Shown: positions 17,362 to 26,079 of the stretch, piece after piece
Numbering within the stretch: the stretch's first letter is position 1
Layout of the letters: each line of letters begins with the position of its first letter
From: Micrococcus lylae NBRC 15355
GTDB lineage: Bacteria; Actinomycetota; Actinomycetes; Actinomycetales; Micrococcaceae
NCBI RefSeq assembly: GCF_001570885.1
Contig: NZ_BCSN01000020.1
Location: 1 to 44,678 of the forward strand
Direction: 5' to 3'
DNA length: 44,678 bases
The notes under the pieces: model-generated
Database searches by the model: none
What the model saw: only the letters and a program-made list of their open reading frames with translations
Told to the model about the DNA's origin: nothing
Position numbers and translations under genes: made by a program

Positions 17362-18027
17362 ATGAACCACCACACCGCCGGGCTCCCGACCGCGAAGCCC
17401 TCCCAGCCCACTCCGGACGCCCGCTACATCCTCCCGCAGTTCGAGGAGCGCACCCCGTACGGCTTCAAGCGCCAGGACCCCTACGCCAAGCTGTTCGAGG
17501 ACCGCATCGTCTTCCTCGGCTCGCAGGTGGACGACGCCTCGGCCGACGACGTGATGGCGCAGCTGCTCGTGCTCGAGGCCATGGACTCCGAGCGCGACAT
17601 CACCCTGTACATCAACTCCCCGGGCGGTTCCTTCACCGCGATGACCGCCATCTTCGACACGATGCAGTTCATCCGCCCCGAGGTGCAGACCGTGTGCCTG
17701 GGCCAGGCCGCCTCCGCCGCCGCCGTGCTGCTGGCCGCCGGTGCGCCGGGCAAGCGCCTCGCGCTGCCGAACGCCCGCGTGATGATCCACCAGCCGGCCA
17801 TGCAGGGCGACCGCGGCACCGCGACCGACCTCGAGATCCACGCGCAGGAGATCAACCGCATGCGCGTCTGGATGGAGGAGACCCTCGCCTCGCTGACCGA
17901 CAAGTCGGCCGAGGAGGTCTCCCGGGACATCGACCGTGACAAGTTCCTCTCCGCGCAGGCGGCGCTCGAGTACGGCCTGGTGGACGAGGTGCTGTCCTCC
18001 CGCAAGATCACCCGCCCGTCCGCCTGA
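17362..18027 (+). CDS. clpP2: ATP-dependent Clp protease proteolytic subunit ClpP2
   Basis: The 221-residue second Clp protease subunit has triad residues Ser118 (AASAAA), His143 (MIHQPAMQG) and Asp193 (DRDKF). A longer N-terminus (about 25 residues before [10 protein letters not shown]) is typical of actinobacterial ClpP2, which provides the docking face for the ATPase. The start is the ATG at 17362 with AGGAG 9 nt upstream. The gene lies directly after clpP1, and both subunits are normally needed for activity. Two strong hairpins follow before clpX. Confidence 0.96.
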   Translation: MNHHTAGLPTAKPSQPTPDARYILPQFEERTPYGFKRQDPYAKLFEDRIVFLGSQVDDASADDVMAQLLVLEAMDSERDITLYINSPGGSFTAMTAIFDTMQFIRPEVQTVCLGQAASAAAVLLAAGAPGKRLALPNARVMIHQPAMQGDRGTATDLEIHAQEINRMRVWMEETLASLTDKSAEEVSRDIDRDKFLSAQAALEYGLVDEVLSSRKITRPSA

Positions 18028-18034
18028 CCGGCGT

Positions 18035-18062
18035 CCGGGCGGGACCGGTCGGTCCCGCCCGG
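18035..18062 (+). terminator. First terminator after clpP2
   Basis: CCGGGCGGGACCG pairs perfectly with CGGTCCCGCCCGG across two bases, 8 nt after the clpP2 stop. Confidence 0.75.
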
Positions 18063-18079
18063 CGCAGCAGTCCACGACG

Positions 18080-18122
18080 ACGGCCCCGGGCCGTGCGCTG
18101 CCGGTGCACGGTCCGGGGCCGT
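18080..18122 (+). terminator. Second hairpin between clpP2 and clpX
   Basis: Positions 18080-18096 pair with 18106-18122 over 17 bp with one G-T wobble. With the preceding hairpin it makes clpX a separate transcription unit. A TATCCT hexamer near 18153 could be the clpX -10. Confidence 0.65.
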
Positions 18123-18285
18123 TGCGATTCGCTGTCGTGTCCGGACCGGGTCGTATCCTGGTTCGTACGCGTGGAGCCCTGCGGCTCCGTTGCCGGACCG
18201 GTGAGGTCCGCGCCGCACACGTCCGGCCCCGACCCGATGGGCCCGGACCCGCACACTGCAGTCAGACCCGGAGGAGTCCCGTTCC

Positions 18286-19584
18286 ATGGCACGCATCGGA
18301 GAGAGCGCCGATCTGCTCAAGTGCTCGTTCTGCGGCAAGAGCCAGAAGCAGGTCCGCAAGCTCATCGCGGGGCCCGGTGTGTACATCTGCGAGGAGTGCA
18401 TCGAGCTCTGCAACGAGATCATCGAAGAGGAGCTCGGGGAGGTCAGCGAGTCGGACGAGATGGTCCTGCCGACTCCGCAGGAGATCTTCGACCACCTCGG
18501 CCGCTTCGTGATCGGCCAGGAGAACGCCAAGCGCTCCCTCGCCGTGGCCGTGTACAACCACTACAAGCGCGTCCGGAGCCCGCAGTCCAAGGGCGCGGAG
18601 TCCGCGGACCGCTTCTCGGAGCGGACGGACCTTGCGGACGTGGAGGTCGGCAAGTCCAACATCCTCATCGTGGGCCCCACCGGCTCAGGCAAGACCTACC
18701 TGGCCCAGACCCTGGCCCGCCAACTGAACGTCCCGTTCGCCGTGGCGGACGCGACCAGCCTCACCGAGGCCGGCTACGTGGGCGAGGACGTGGAGAACAT
18801 CCTCCTCAAGCTCATCCAGGCCGCGGACTTCGACGTGAAGAAGGCCGAGCAGGGCATCATCTACATCGACGAGATCGACAAGATCTCCCGCAAGTCCGAG
18901 AACCCGTCGATCACCCGTGACGTCTCCGGCGAGGGCGTGCAGCAGGCACTGCTGAAGATCCTCGAGGGGACCGTGGCCTCCGTGCCGCCTCAGGGTGGGC
19001 GGAAGCACCCGCGCCAGGAGTTCCTGCAGATCGACACCACCAACGTGCTGTTCATCGTGGCCGGCGCCTTCGCGGGACTCGAGGAGATCATCGGCTCCCG
19101 CGCCGGACGCAAGGGCATCGGCTTCGGTGCGCCGCTCAGCCATCTCGGGGACGGCGAGACCTCCTACGCGGACGTCCGCCCCGAGGACCTGCTCAAGTTC
19201 GGCCTCATCCCGGAGTTCATCGGCCGCCTGCCTGTGATCACCGCGGTGGAGGACCTCACCCACGACCAGCTCGTGAAGGTGCTCACCGAGCCGAAGAACG
19301 CGCTGGTGAAGCAGTACCAGAAGATGTTCCTCATGGACGGTGTGGACCTCGAGTTCGATGACGACGCGCTGGACGCCGTGGTGGAGCTGGCCGTGGCCCG
19401 AGGCACCGGCGCCCGCGGCCTGCGCTCGATCATGGAGGACGTGCTCAAGCCCGTCATGTTCGACCTGCCCTCCCGGACGGACATCGGTGCCGTGGTGATC
19501 ACCGGGGACGTCGTCCGCGACGGCGCCGAGCCCACGCTGATCCCGGCGGACGTCGAGCGTTCCCGCCGGGACGAGTCCGCCTGA
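18286..19584 (+). CDS. clpX: ATP-dependent Clp protease ATP-binding subunit ClpX
   Basis: The 432-residue AAA+ unfoldase feeds substrates to ClpP1P2. A zinc-binding domain has Cys13, Cys16, Cys35 and Cys38. Walker A is GPTGSGKT at residues 130-137 and Walker B ends in Asp195-Glu196 ([11 protein letters not shown]). The pore and sensor regions and [10 protein letters not shown] are present. The C-terminus ends in a short Arg/Asp-rich tail. The ATG at 18286 has GGAGGAG upstream. It is separated from clpP2 by two hairpins and from the next gene by a short hairpin, so it probably has its own promoter. Confidence 0.97.
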   Translation: MARIGESADLLKCSFCGKSQKQVRKLIAGPGVYICEECIELCNEIIEEELGEVSESDEMVLPTPQEIFDHLGRFVIGQENAKRSLAVAVYNHYKRVRSPQSKGAESADRFSERTDLADVEVGKSNILIVGPTGSGKTYLAQTLARQLNVPFAVADATSLTEAGYVGEDVENILLKLIQAADFDVKKAEQGIIYIDEIDKISRKSENPSITRDVSGEGVQQALLKILEGTVASVPPQGGRKHPRQEFLQIDTTNVLFIVAGAFAGLEEIIGSRAGRKGIGFGAPLSHLGDGETSYADVRPEDLLKFGLIPEFIGRLPVITAVEDLTHDQLVKVLTEPKNALVKQYQKMFLMDGVDLEFDDDALDAVVELAVARGTGARGLRSIMEDVLKPVMFDLPSRTDIGAVVITGDVVRDGAEPTLIPADVERSRRDESA

Positions 19585-19607
19585 CCAGACCGAAAGACGC
19601 CCGCCCC

Positions 19608-19627
19608 GGGGCCGGTCCGCCGGCCCC
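19608..19627 (+). terminator. Short hairpin between clpX and the DsbA-fold gene
   Basis: GGGGCCGG pairs with CCGGCCCC around a TCCG loop. The 62-bp gap leaves no obvious room for a separate promoter, so this may be an attenuator or processing site within a two-gene transcript. Confidence 0.45.
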
Positions 19628-19646
19628 ACGAAGGAAGGACCCCAGC

Positions 19647-20261
19647 ATGACCGAGAACACCCCCACCGTCGGCTTCTACTTCGACCCGACCTGCCCGTTC
19701 GCCTGGATCACCTCCCGGTGGATCCTGGAGGTGGAGAAGGTCCGTGACGTGAAGGTCGAGTTCAAGCAGATGTCCCTGTACATGCTGAACGAGGGCCGCG
19801 ACCTGGACCCGGACTACCGCAAGCACACCGACGCCGGCCTCGTCCCGGGCCGCGCCACCATGCACGTGCGCGAGACCTACGGCCCCGAGGCCCTGGCCGA
19901 CTGGTACACCGCCCTGGGCACCCGCATCCACAACGAGGGGGACAAGGACTACCCGGCCGTGCTGCGCGCCGCCGCCGATCAGCTCGGCCACGACGCGGAC
20001 GCGATCCTCGCCGCCACCGAGTCCGACGCCCTGGACGCGAAGCTCCGCGAGGCCCAGAAGGAGGCCGAGGACCTCGTGGGCAACGACGTCGGCACCCCGG
20101 TGGTGGCCTTCGACGGCGTCGCCTTCTTCGGCCCGGTCCTCACCCGCATCCCGCGCGGCGAGACCGCCGGCGAGATCTTCGACGCCTCGCTGGCCCTGGC
20201 CCGCTACCCGTACTTCTACGAGATCAAGCGCGCCCGGGACACGACGCCGCAGTTCGACTGA
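19647..20261 (+). CDS. DsbA-fold mycothiol-dependent nitroreductase family protein (Rv2466c-like)
   Basis: The 204-residue cytosolic protein is a clear homologue of M. tuberculosis Rv2466c, which uses mycothiol and protects against oxidative stress. Shared stretches are FDPTCPFAWITSRWILEVEKVRDV at residues 12-35, VGTPVVAF, and FFGPVLTRIPRG with PPQFD-type C-terminus (here TPQFD). The active site here is Cys16-Pro-Phe-Ala, whereas Rv2466c has CPWC. The resolving cysteine is therefore absent and any chemistry must be monothiol, for example through mixed disulfide with mycothiol. The start has GGAAGGA 8 nt upstream. It lies behind clpX and converges on valS across a strong terminator. Confidence 0.9.
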   Translation: MTENTPTVGFYFDPTCPFAWITSRWILEVEKVRDVKVEFKQMSLYMLNEGRDLDPDYRKHTDAGLVPGRATMHVRETYGPEALADWYTALGTRIHNEGDKDYPAVLRAAADQLGHDADAILAATESDALDAKLREAQKEAEDLVGNDVGTPVVAFDGVAFFGPVLTRIPRGETAGEIFDASLALARYPYFYEIKRARDTTPQFD

Positions 20262-20362
20262 TCGACGCGCGCCCGGCCTCGCCGGGGCCGCCGCTCGGCG
20301 GCTGGCGGCGCCGCCCGGTGCGAGTGCCGGCACGGCGCGGACGTCCGGCCCGTGCCATGAGG

Positions 20363-20397
20363 ACGGCCCCGTCACCTCGAGGAGGTGACGGGGCCGT
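20363..20397. terminator. Bidirectional terminator between the DsbA-fold gene and valS
   Basis: ACGGCCCCGTCACCT at 20363-20377 pairs perfectly with 20383-20397, a 15-bp stem with a 5-nt loop between convergent genes. Confidence 0.8.
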
Positions 20398-20448
20398 CGT
20401 CGTGCCGCGTGCGCTCCCGAGACACCTTCCGGGAACGTGCGGCGCGGG

Positions 20449-23136
20449 TCAGGCGTCCTCGGCCGGGGCCAGCTCCACGTCCGAGACGGTCAGCGGCGCG
20501 GACTCGCCGGCGGCGCCCTCAGTGAGGGTGAGGTCGGCGATGTTGCCGGCCGCCTTCAGGTCCGCCAGGCCACGGCGCAGCTTCTCGAGCCACTCGGCCG
20601 GGCCGGTCACCACGGCCGAGCGCACCTGAGTGCGCTGCTTGACCTTGGCCTCGGACTTGGACTTGCGCACGCCACCGAGGACCTGCGCCACGGTGGGCAG
20701 GACCTCGGCGTCGCCGGCGGAGGCGGCGGAGGACAGGGCGGCGGACTCGTCCGCGGCACCCGGCCACGCGGCGGTGTGCACGGAGCCGGCCCGCCACCAG
20801 CTCCACACCTCCTCGGTGGCGAACGGCTGGAACGGTGCCAGCAGGCGCAGCAGGGCGTCCAGGGTGGTGGCCAGCGCAGCCACCACGGACGCCTGCTCGG
20901 CCTCGCCCTGGCCGCCGTAGGCGCGGTCCTTCACCAGCTCCACGTAGTCGTCCGTGAAGGCCCAGAAGAACTGTTCGGTGACAGCGAGGGCGCGGGCGTA
21001 GTCGTAGGCCTCGAACGCCCGGGTCGCCTGCTCCACGGTGGCCGCCAGGCGGGCCAGCAGGGAGGCGTCCAGCGGGTTGGTGACGGCCGCGGCGTCCTCG
21101 GCCGAGCGGATCACCGAGGACTCGGTGGCGCCCAGGTTGAGGACGAACTTGGAGGCGTTGAGCAGCTTGATGGCCAGGCGGCGGCCGATCTTCATCTGCG
21201 CCACCTCGTAGGCGGTGTCCGCGCCGAGGCGCGCAGAGGCGGCCCAGTAGCGCACGGCGTCCGAGCCGAACTGGTCCAGGATGTCGGTCGGGACCACCAC
21301 GTTGCCCTTGGACTTGGACATCTTCTTGCGGTCCGGGTCCAGGATCCAGCCGGAGAGTGCGGTGTCCGTCCACGGCACGGAGCCGTTGAGGGCGTGGGCG
21401 CGCACCACGGTGGAGAACAGCCAGGTGCGGATGATGTCGTGCCCCTGCGGACGCAGATCGAACGGGAAGACGTTGGTGAAGAACGCCTCGTCCCGAGACC
21501 AGCGGCCCACGATCTGCGGGGTCAGCGACGAGGTGGCCCAGGTGTCCAGGACGTCCGGGTCGCCGGTGAAGCCGCCGGGGACGTCGCGCTGGTCCTCGGA
21601 GAAGCCCGGGGCGGCCTCGGCGGCCGGATCCACGGGGAGCTGGTCGTCGGCCGGGAGGATCGGGTTCTCGTAGTCCGGCTCGCCCTCGGCGTCCAACGGG
21701 TACCAGACCGGGATCGGCACCCCGAAGAAGCGCTGGCGGGAGACGAGCCAGTCACCGTTGAGGCCCTCGACCCAGTTCTCGTAGCGATGCCGCATGTGCT
21801 CCGGGTGCCAGGCCAGCTCGCGGCCGCGTTCGATGAGCTCGGCGCGGCGGTCGGCGTCGCGGCCGCCGTTGCGGATGTACCACTGGCGGGAGGTCACGAC
21901 CTCGAGCGGCTTGTCGCCCTTCTCGTAGAAGTTCACGGCGTGCATGATCTTCTTCGGCTCCCCGTCCAGCAGGCCGGCCGCGGTGAGCGCGTCCACCACA
22001 CCCTGCTTGGCGGAGAACACGGTCTTGCCGGCCACGGTGTCCGCGTAGGCCTGCCGGCCGGCGTCCGTGGTGATCCACTCGGGGGTGTCGGCGGCGAAGC
22101 GGCCGTCGCGGCCGATCAGGGTGCGGGTCGGCAGCTGCAGCTCGCGCCACCAGGTGACGTCGTTGAGATCGCCGAAGGTGCAGACCATGGCGATGCCGGA
22201 GCCCTTGTCCGGCTTGGCCAGCGGATGTGGGAAGACCTCCACCTGAACGCCGTACAGCGGGGAGGTGACGGTCGTGCCGAAGAGGTGCTGGTAGCGCTCG
22301 TCGTCCGGGTGGGCGACCAGGGCGGAGCAGGAGGCCAGCAGCTCCGGGCGAGTGGTCTCGATGAACACCTGCTCACCGTCGGCGGCCGTGAAGGCGTAGC
22401 GGTGGTAGGCACCGGGGACCTCACGGTCCTCGAGCTCGGCCTGGGCCACGGCGGTGCGGAAGGTGACGTCCCACATGGTGGGGGCCTCGGCCAGGTAGGC
22501 GTCACCCGAGGCGATGCCGGCCAGGAAGGCGCGCTGGGAGACGGCGCGGGAGACGTCGTCGATGGTCCGGTAGGTCATGTCCCAGTCGACGGACAGGCCG
22601 AGGCGGGTGAAGAGGTCCTCGAAGACTTTCTCGTCCTCCACGGCGAGCTCCTCGCAGAGCTCGATGAAGTTCTTCCGGGAGACCACGTCCCAGTCGCGCT
22701 GGTTCTTCGCCGGCTTCTCCGGCGGGCGGTAGCCCTGAACGTACGGCTTGGCGGGATCGCAGCGGACGCCGTAGTAGTTCTGCACGCGGCGTTCGGTGGG
22801 CAGGCCGTTGTCGTCCCAGCCCATCGGGTAGAAGACGTTCTTGCCGTTCATGCGCTGGTAGCGGGCGAGCACGTCGGTCTGCGTGTAGGAGAACACATGG
22901 CCCACGTGCAGGGAGCCGGAGGCGGTCGGCGGCGGAGTGTCGATGGAGTAGACCTGTTCGCGCGTGGTCTCCGGGTCGAACGCGTAGGTGCGCTCCTCGG
23001 CCCAGCGGGCGGTCAGCTTCTCCTCGAGGCCTTCCAGGGCGGGGCGGTCCGGGACCGAGACGGTGCGTGCCTCGGTGGTCGCGGCGGTGGTGGACTCGGT
23101 GACGGGCGTGTCTGTGCCCGGGGTCTTGTCAGCCAT
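20449..23136 (-). CDS. valS: Valine--tRNA ligase (archaeal/rickettsial-type)
   Basis: The 895-residue class I synthetase charges tRNA-Val. The HIGH motif is HVGH (residues 77-80) in PPPTASGSLHVGH and the KMSKS loop is at residues 605-609. The sequence YPMGWDDNGLPTERRVQNYYGVRCDP marks the subtype also seen in archaea and Rickettsia. M. tuberculosis ValS instead reads GTDHAGIATQ at this point. The CP1 editing domain (residues about 200-450) and the helical anticodon-binding domain (about 650-830) are present, with a short C-terminal extension. The ATG at 23136 is preferred over one at 23145. CAGGAT lies 7 nt upstream, so the mRNA may be leaderless. No T-box was seen upstream. Confidence 0.95.
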   Translation of the reverse strand: MADKTPGTDTPVTESTTAATTEARTVSVPDRPALEGLEEKLTARWAEERTYAFDPETTREQVYSIDTPPPTASGSLHVGHVFSYTQTDVLARYQRMNGKNVFYPMGWDDNGLPTERRVQNYYGVRCDPAKPYVQGYRPPEKPAKNQRDWDVVSRKNFIELCEELAVEDEKVFEDLFTRLGLSVDWDMTYRTIDDVSRAVSQRAFLAGIASGDAYLAEAPTMWDVTFRTAVAQAELEDREVPGAYHRYAFTAADGEQVFIETTRPELLASCSALVAHPDDERYQHLFGTTVTSPLYGVQVEVFPHPLAKPDKGSGIAMVCTFGDLNDVTWWRELQLPTRTLIGRDGRFAADTPEWITTDAGRQAYADTVAGKTVFSAKQGVVDALTAAGLLDGEPKKIMHAVNFYEKGDKPLEVVTSRQWYIRNGGRDADRRAELIERGRELAWHPEHMRHRYENWVEGLNGDWLVSRQRFFGVPIPVWYPLDAEGEPDYENPILPADDQLPVDPAAEAAPGFSEDQRDVPGGFTGDPDVLDTWATSSLTPQIVGRWSRDEAFFTNVFPFDLRPQGHDIIRTWLFSTVVRAHALNGSVPWTDTALSGWILDPDRKKMSKSKGNVVVPTDILDQFGSDAVRYWAASARLGADTAYEVAQMKIGRRLAIKLLNASKFVLNLGATESSVIRSAEDAAAVTNPLDASLLARLAATVEQATRAFEAYDYARALAVTEQFFWAFTDDYVELVKDRAYGGQGEAEQASVVAALATTLDALLRLLAPFQPFATEEVWSWWRAGSVHTAAWPGAADESAALSSAASAGDAEVLPTVAQVLGGVRKSKSEAKVKQRTQVRSAVVTGPAEWLEKLRRGLADLKAAGNIADLTLTEGAAGESAPLTVSDVELAPAEDA

Positions 23137-23143
23137 GCGGTCC

Positions 23144-23149
23144 ATCCTG
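23144..23149 (-). promoter_or_regulatory. -10-like hexamer CAGGAT before valS
   Basis: CAGGAT is 7 nt from the valS ATG, identical in sequence and spacing to the site before the DUF1345 gene. Confidence 0.35.
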
Positions 23150-23208
23150 TCATGTGAGCGCCCGTCCCGACGGCGGCGCCTCGCCCTGGCCGGCAGGCTC
23201 ACCCCGCG

Positions 23209-23214
23209 TAGGCT
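23209..23214 (+). promoter_or_regulatory. -10 hexamer TAGGCT, probably leaderless SDR start
   Basis: TAGGCT is followed by GGGGCC and then ATG at 23221, leaving 6 nt between hexamer and start codon. Confidence 0.5.
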
Positions 23215-23220
23215 GGGGCC

Positions 23221-24072
23221 ATGACCACCGTCCGCGAGTCCCAGGAGTCCGCCGTGCAGCAGTCCTCGGTGCAGAAGTCGCCCGTGCAGCAGTCCTCGTC
23301 CTCCTCCGCCCGCGGCGCCGTCGTCTCCGGCGCCACCACCGGCATCGGCCGGGCCACCGCCCTCGAGATGGCCCGCCGCGGCTGGCGCGTCTACGCCGTG
23401 GGCCGGCGCGCCGAGCGGCTCGAACAGCTGCAGGCGCAGGGCGTGGAGGAGGACGTGCCGGGCCTGCTGATCCCGTGCGCGCTGGACGTGACCGATGCGG
23501 ACGCGGTGGCCCGTCTGGCGGAGCGCGTGACCGAGGACGGTGGCGCGGACACCCTGGTGAACATCGCCGGCGGCGCCCGTGGCACGGACGCGGTGGGCGA
23601 CGGCGACCTGGAGCAGTGGGAGTGGATGTACCGCGTCAACGTGCTGGGCACCCTGACCATGTGCAAGGCGTTCCTGCCGATGCTGCGCGCCCACGGCGAG
23701 GGCACCGTGCTCAACCTGACCTCCACCGCTGCTGTGACCGCCTATGAGGGCGGCGGAGGCTACAACGCCGCGAAGATGGGCCAGCACGGTCTGACGGGGG
23801 CGCTGCGCCTGGAGGAGGCCGAGCACAACGTGCGCGTGATCGAGGTGCTGCCCGGCATGGTGCACACCGAGGAGTTCTCCCTCATGCGCCTCGGCGGCGA
23901 CCAGGCCGCCGCGGACAAGGTCTACGCCGGCGTCGAGAAGCCGCTCACCGCCGAGGACGTCGCCGAGGTGTGCGTCCACGCTGTCGAGCTGCCGCACCAC
24001 GTGAACCTGGACCAGATCGTTCTGCGTCCCGTGGCCCAGGCCGCCCAGCACAAGGTGATCCGCAAGGGGTGA
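23221..24072 (+). CDS. SDR family oxidoreductase
   Basis: The 283-residue protein is a classical short-chain dehydrogenase. It has SGATTGIGRATA as nucleotide-binding motif (near residues 36-47), LDVTD, VNIAGG in place of NNAG, the active Ser in LNLTSTAAV, and YNAAK as catalytic Tyr-Lys. GRRAER after the second strand suggests NADP preference, as in YdfG-like 3-hydroxy acid dehydrogenases. The substrate cannot be told. The N-terminus carries three copies of a 5-residue unit (VQQSS, VQKSP, VQQSS) from a 15-bp tandem repeat at 23254-23298. It stands between valS and the repeat-bracketed accessory segment and probably has its own leaderless promoter. Confidence 0.88.
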   Translation: MTTVRESQESAVQQSSVQKSPVQQSSSSSARGAVVSGATTGIGRATALEMARRGWRVYAVGRRAERLEQLQAQGVEEDVPGLLIPCALDVTDADAVARLAERVTEDGGADTLVNIAGGARGTDAVGDGDLEQWEWMYRVNVLGTLTMCKAFLPMLRAHGEGTVLNLTSTAAVTAYEGGGGYNAAKMGQHGLTGALRLEEAEHNVRVIEVLPGMVHTEEFSLMRLGGDQAAADKVYAGVEKPLTAEDVAEVCVHAVELPHHVNLDQIVLRPVAQAAQHKVIRKG

Positions 24073-24125
24073 GCCGTGGGGGCAGCGCGGGGGCTGCTCG
24101 GCGGGTGCTGACCAGGTACACGTGC

Positions 24126-24174
24126 CTTCGTTCCGATCCAGAGCGTGCGTCGCGTGCTCCGAATCGGAACGAAG
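24126..24174. repeat. Dyad repeat element, copy A
   Basis: CTTCGTTCCGAT at 24126-24137 pairs with ATCGGAACGAAG at 24163-24174. An inner GAGC/GCTC helix gives a stem of about 19 nt per arm with mismatches. Related sequences recur at 24207, 25746, 25832, 25902 and in the tandem array at 25918. Confidence 0.7.
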
Positions 24175-24206
24175 ACATCGGTGCCGGCAACCCCGCCGTC
24201 CCTGAA

Positions 24207-24259
24207 GACTTCGATCCGATCGGGAGCATGCGAGAGGTGCTTCGCATCGGATCGAAGTC
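24207..24259. repeat. Dyad repeat element, copy B
   Basis: GACTTCGATCCGAT at 24207-24220 pairs perfectly with 24246-24259 around a 25-nt loop containing GCATGCGAGAGGTGC. Both arms carry compensating changes relative to copy A (GTTCC to GATCC with GGAAC to GGATC), which supports a selected stem. It lies just 3' of the nuclease-like gene and may also terminate it. Confidence 0.7.
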
Positions 24260-24301
24260 ATGAAGCACGGGAACGACGTCATGAGACTCCGGGCCCAGCG
24301 A

Positions 24302-25543
24302 TCACCGTCGCGCCGTCCGGGACACCCCCGCTCCGTCGAGCAGTCGGCGTAGCCGAGCAGGATCCTGCACATCACGCCAGGTCCAGTGCAGGACGTGGGA
24401 GCACACACGCTGCAGGCGGATCTCCCGACCCTGCTGCCGGCGCAGATAACGCCGCCGTTCCTCGGCATTCGCGTGCGCGTCCACGTCGTACTTGCCGATG
24501 CCGTCGAACTCTCCCACGATGCCCCGCTCCCGCCAGAGACTGTCCACGCGTGCGATGAACCCGTCGGCATCGGACACGGCGACCTGCAGCTCAGGCACCT
24601 CGAAGCCGAGTTCGATCATCCGGCCGCGGCTGACGGACTCTCCAGCAGACTCGGCCAGGGGCGAGGCGTGTTTCCAGTCCTGCTTGAGGCGTCGCCCGGC
24701 GGCCCGTGTCGGCGCCAGCTCGACGGCGGACTTCACGACGGCGTCGGCCGTGATCGTTGCAGGCACCGAACCGTGGGGGACACGTCTGTCCTCAGGAGGC
24801 GGCGGAGCCTTCCCGACAAGCAACCCTGACTCGTCCACGCCTCGAAAGGCGAGGGCGTCCAGAACGGGCAGCGACTCGCTGGCCGTCGTCTCCTTCAGCC
24901 CGACAGCGAGGGCCGGTGCAAGGGACTCCGCCGTGACCTCCCCGATGACCGTGCCATCCGAGAGTGTGACGGGCAGACGGACGGTCGGTCGATCCTGTTC
25001 GTCCTCGCTCCGGGCCCGGTATCGATGGCGGACCGGCGTCCACAGTGAAGGATTCGTGCCAGGAAGTGCCGGGGGATCGCCTTCTGCGTCACTGCATGCG
25101 GCGTGCAAGCCGGCCATGAGCCTCAGACTGCGCTCCGGGGCTGCGAACGGTTCGATGCGGGGTGCCGGCTTCGCTCGTCCCTGCCCGCGGGCCACCAACT
25201 CGACGTGAGGCAGGTGTCTGCCCAGCGGCAGGCCATGGAGCATCAGTGCCGTGGTACCGGTGAGTACAGCGGGGGCAGCGCGACGTGTGCGCACGACGGC
25301 CATGATGCAGAACTTCTCCCGGTCCCATCGACGGGAGTTCTGCCAGAGATCCAGCGGTACGTACGCGCCGTGGGCCAGGCGTACCAGCTCCCCGCGCAGG
25401 AAGCCATTGCGGAGTCGGTCCTTCCACCCGCACGCAGAGGAGCTTCCGGCGGTCAGAATCGGCGAGCCCGTCTCTGCCGTCGCTTCCGCCCAGGTCTCGC
25501 GCCATACCCGTAGTCTCGAGTCCTCGGTGATCAGCAGTGTCAT
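24302..25543 (-). CDS. AbiEi-like winged helix plus PD-(D/E)XK nuclease-like protein
   Basis: The 413-residue protein belongs to a group common in Micrococcales and often labelled AbiEi-type antitoxin-domain or DUF559-like protein. Residues 38-110 look like the AbiEi wing: GWKDRLRNGFLRGELVRLAHGAY followed by LTGTTALMLHGLPL. Residues 295-400 look like a small restriction-type nuclease, with Glu298/Glu302, Asp334 in RVDSLW, then GEFDG (Glu345, Asp347) and Lys351. The middle is unassigned. No AbiEii-type toxin partner is adjacent. Codons 10, 11 and 13 are AGA, CTA and GTA, very rare in this genome type. The ATG has GAGGAGG 6 nt upstream. Dyad repeats flank the gene on both sides. The role is unknown; defence or element maintenance is a guess. 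Confidence 0.75.
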   Translation of the reverse strand: MTLLITEDSRLRVWRETWAEATAETGSPILTAGSSSACGWKDRLRNGFLRGELVRLAHGAYVPLDLWQNSRRWDREKFCIMAVVRTRRAAPAVLTGTTALMLHGLPLGRHLPHVELVARGQGRAKPAPRIEPFAAPERSLRLMAGLHAACSDAEGDPPALPGTNPSLWTPVRHRYRARSEDEQDRPTVRLPVTLSDGTVIGEVTAESLAPALAVGLKETTASESLPVLDALAFRGVDESGLLVGKAPPPPEDRRVPHGSVPATITADAVVKSAVELAPTRAAGRRLKQDWKHASPLAESAGESVSRGRMIELGFEVPELQVAVSDADGFIARVDSLWRERGIVGEFDGIGKYDVDAHANAEERRRYLRRQQGREIRLQRVCSHVLHWTWRDVQDPARLRRLLDGAGVSRTARR

Positions 25544-25901
25544 GGTCGGCCTCCTCAGCTGCGGTTCTGCATCGCCGGCATCGTCGGGCCAGTCTTGCCA
25601 GAACCAGGAGGCCGCAGCCCCAGAGGCAGGCCGATCTGTGGAGAACTCACGGTGACATGCGGCGTTCAGGGGCCGTCGTCGTACCTGTGGAGGAGAGGAC
25701 CACGACGAGGCCGCCTCCTGACGCCCGGCGGGGACACGAAACAGCGCGTGCGAGAGCGGCTCTGGATCGGATCGAAGGGTTCAGGTCCGGTGTCCGCTGC
25801 CCACCCACTCCAGCGGCGTCGATCGGAATCGGAGCGCGCGAGAGCGGCTTCGGATCGGAACGAGGCCACAGGGTGCGGGCGTGCCGCGAATCAGGCGTGC
25901 T

Positions 25902-25944
25902 CGTTCCGAAGAAGAGCGTGCGAGGAGTGCTCTGAATCGGAATG
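25902..25944. repeat. Dyad repeat element, copy E
   Basis: CGTTCCGA at 25902-25909 pairs with TCGGAATG at 25937-25944 (one G-T), and AGAGC at 25913-25917 with GCTCT at 25929-25933. Its right half is the first unit of the tandem array that follows. Confidence 0.6.
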
Positions 25945-26079
25945 AAGGCACTGGGCACCGGAGCGAGGAGTGCTCTGCATCGGAATGAAGGCACTGGGCA
26001 CCGGAGCGAGGAGTGCTCTGCATCGGAATGAAGGCACAGGGCACCAGAGCGAGGAGGGCACCAGAGCGAGGAGGACACC
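25918..26079. repeat. 43-bp tandem repeat array
   Basis: Three full 43-bp units lie at 25918-25960, 25961-26003 and 26004-26046, differing by only a few bases. Two shortened units at 26047-26063 and 26064-26079 have lost the central part but keep GAGCGAGGAG and a CACC end. The unit core (GTGCTCTGCATCGGAATGAAGG) is the right half of the dyad element. The array ends 12 bp before the ileS -10 hexamer. Confidence 0.88.

Noticed and set aside
24302-25543. Complete type IV toxin-antitoxin pair
   Set aside because: Only the AbiEi-like side is present and it is fused to a nuclease-like domain; no nucleotidyltransferase toxin gene lies on either side.
25595-25945. Small plus-strand open frame in the accessory spacer
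   Set aside because: No ribosome site, no recognisable domain, and its end simply translates the dyad and tandem repeats.
25918-26079. Possible CRISPR array
   Set aside because: The units are contiguous 43-bp repeats with no unique spacers and no cas genes nearby, so this is a tandem repeat.
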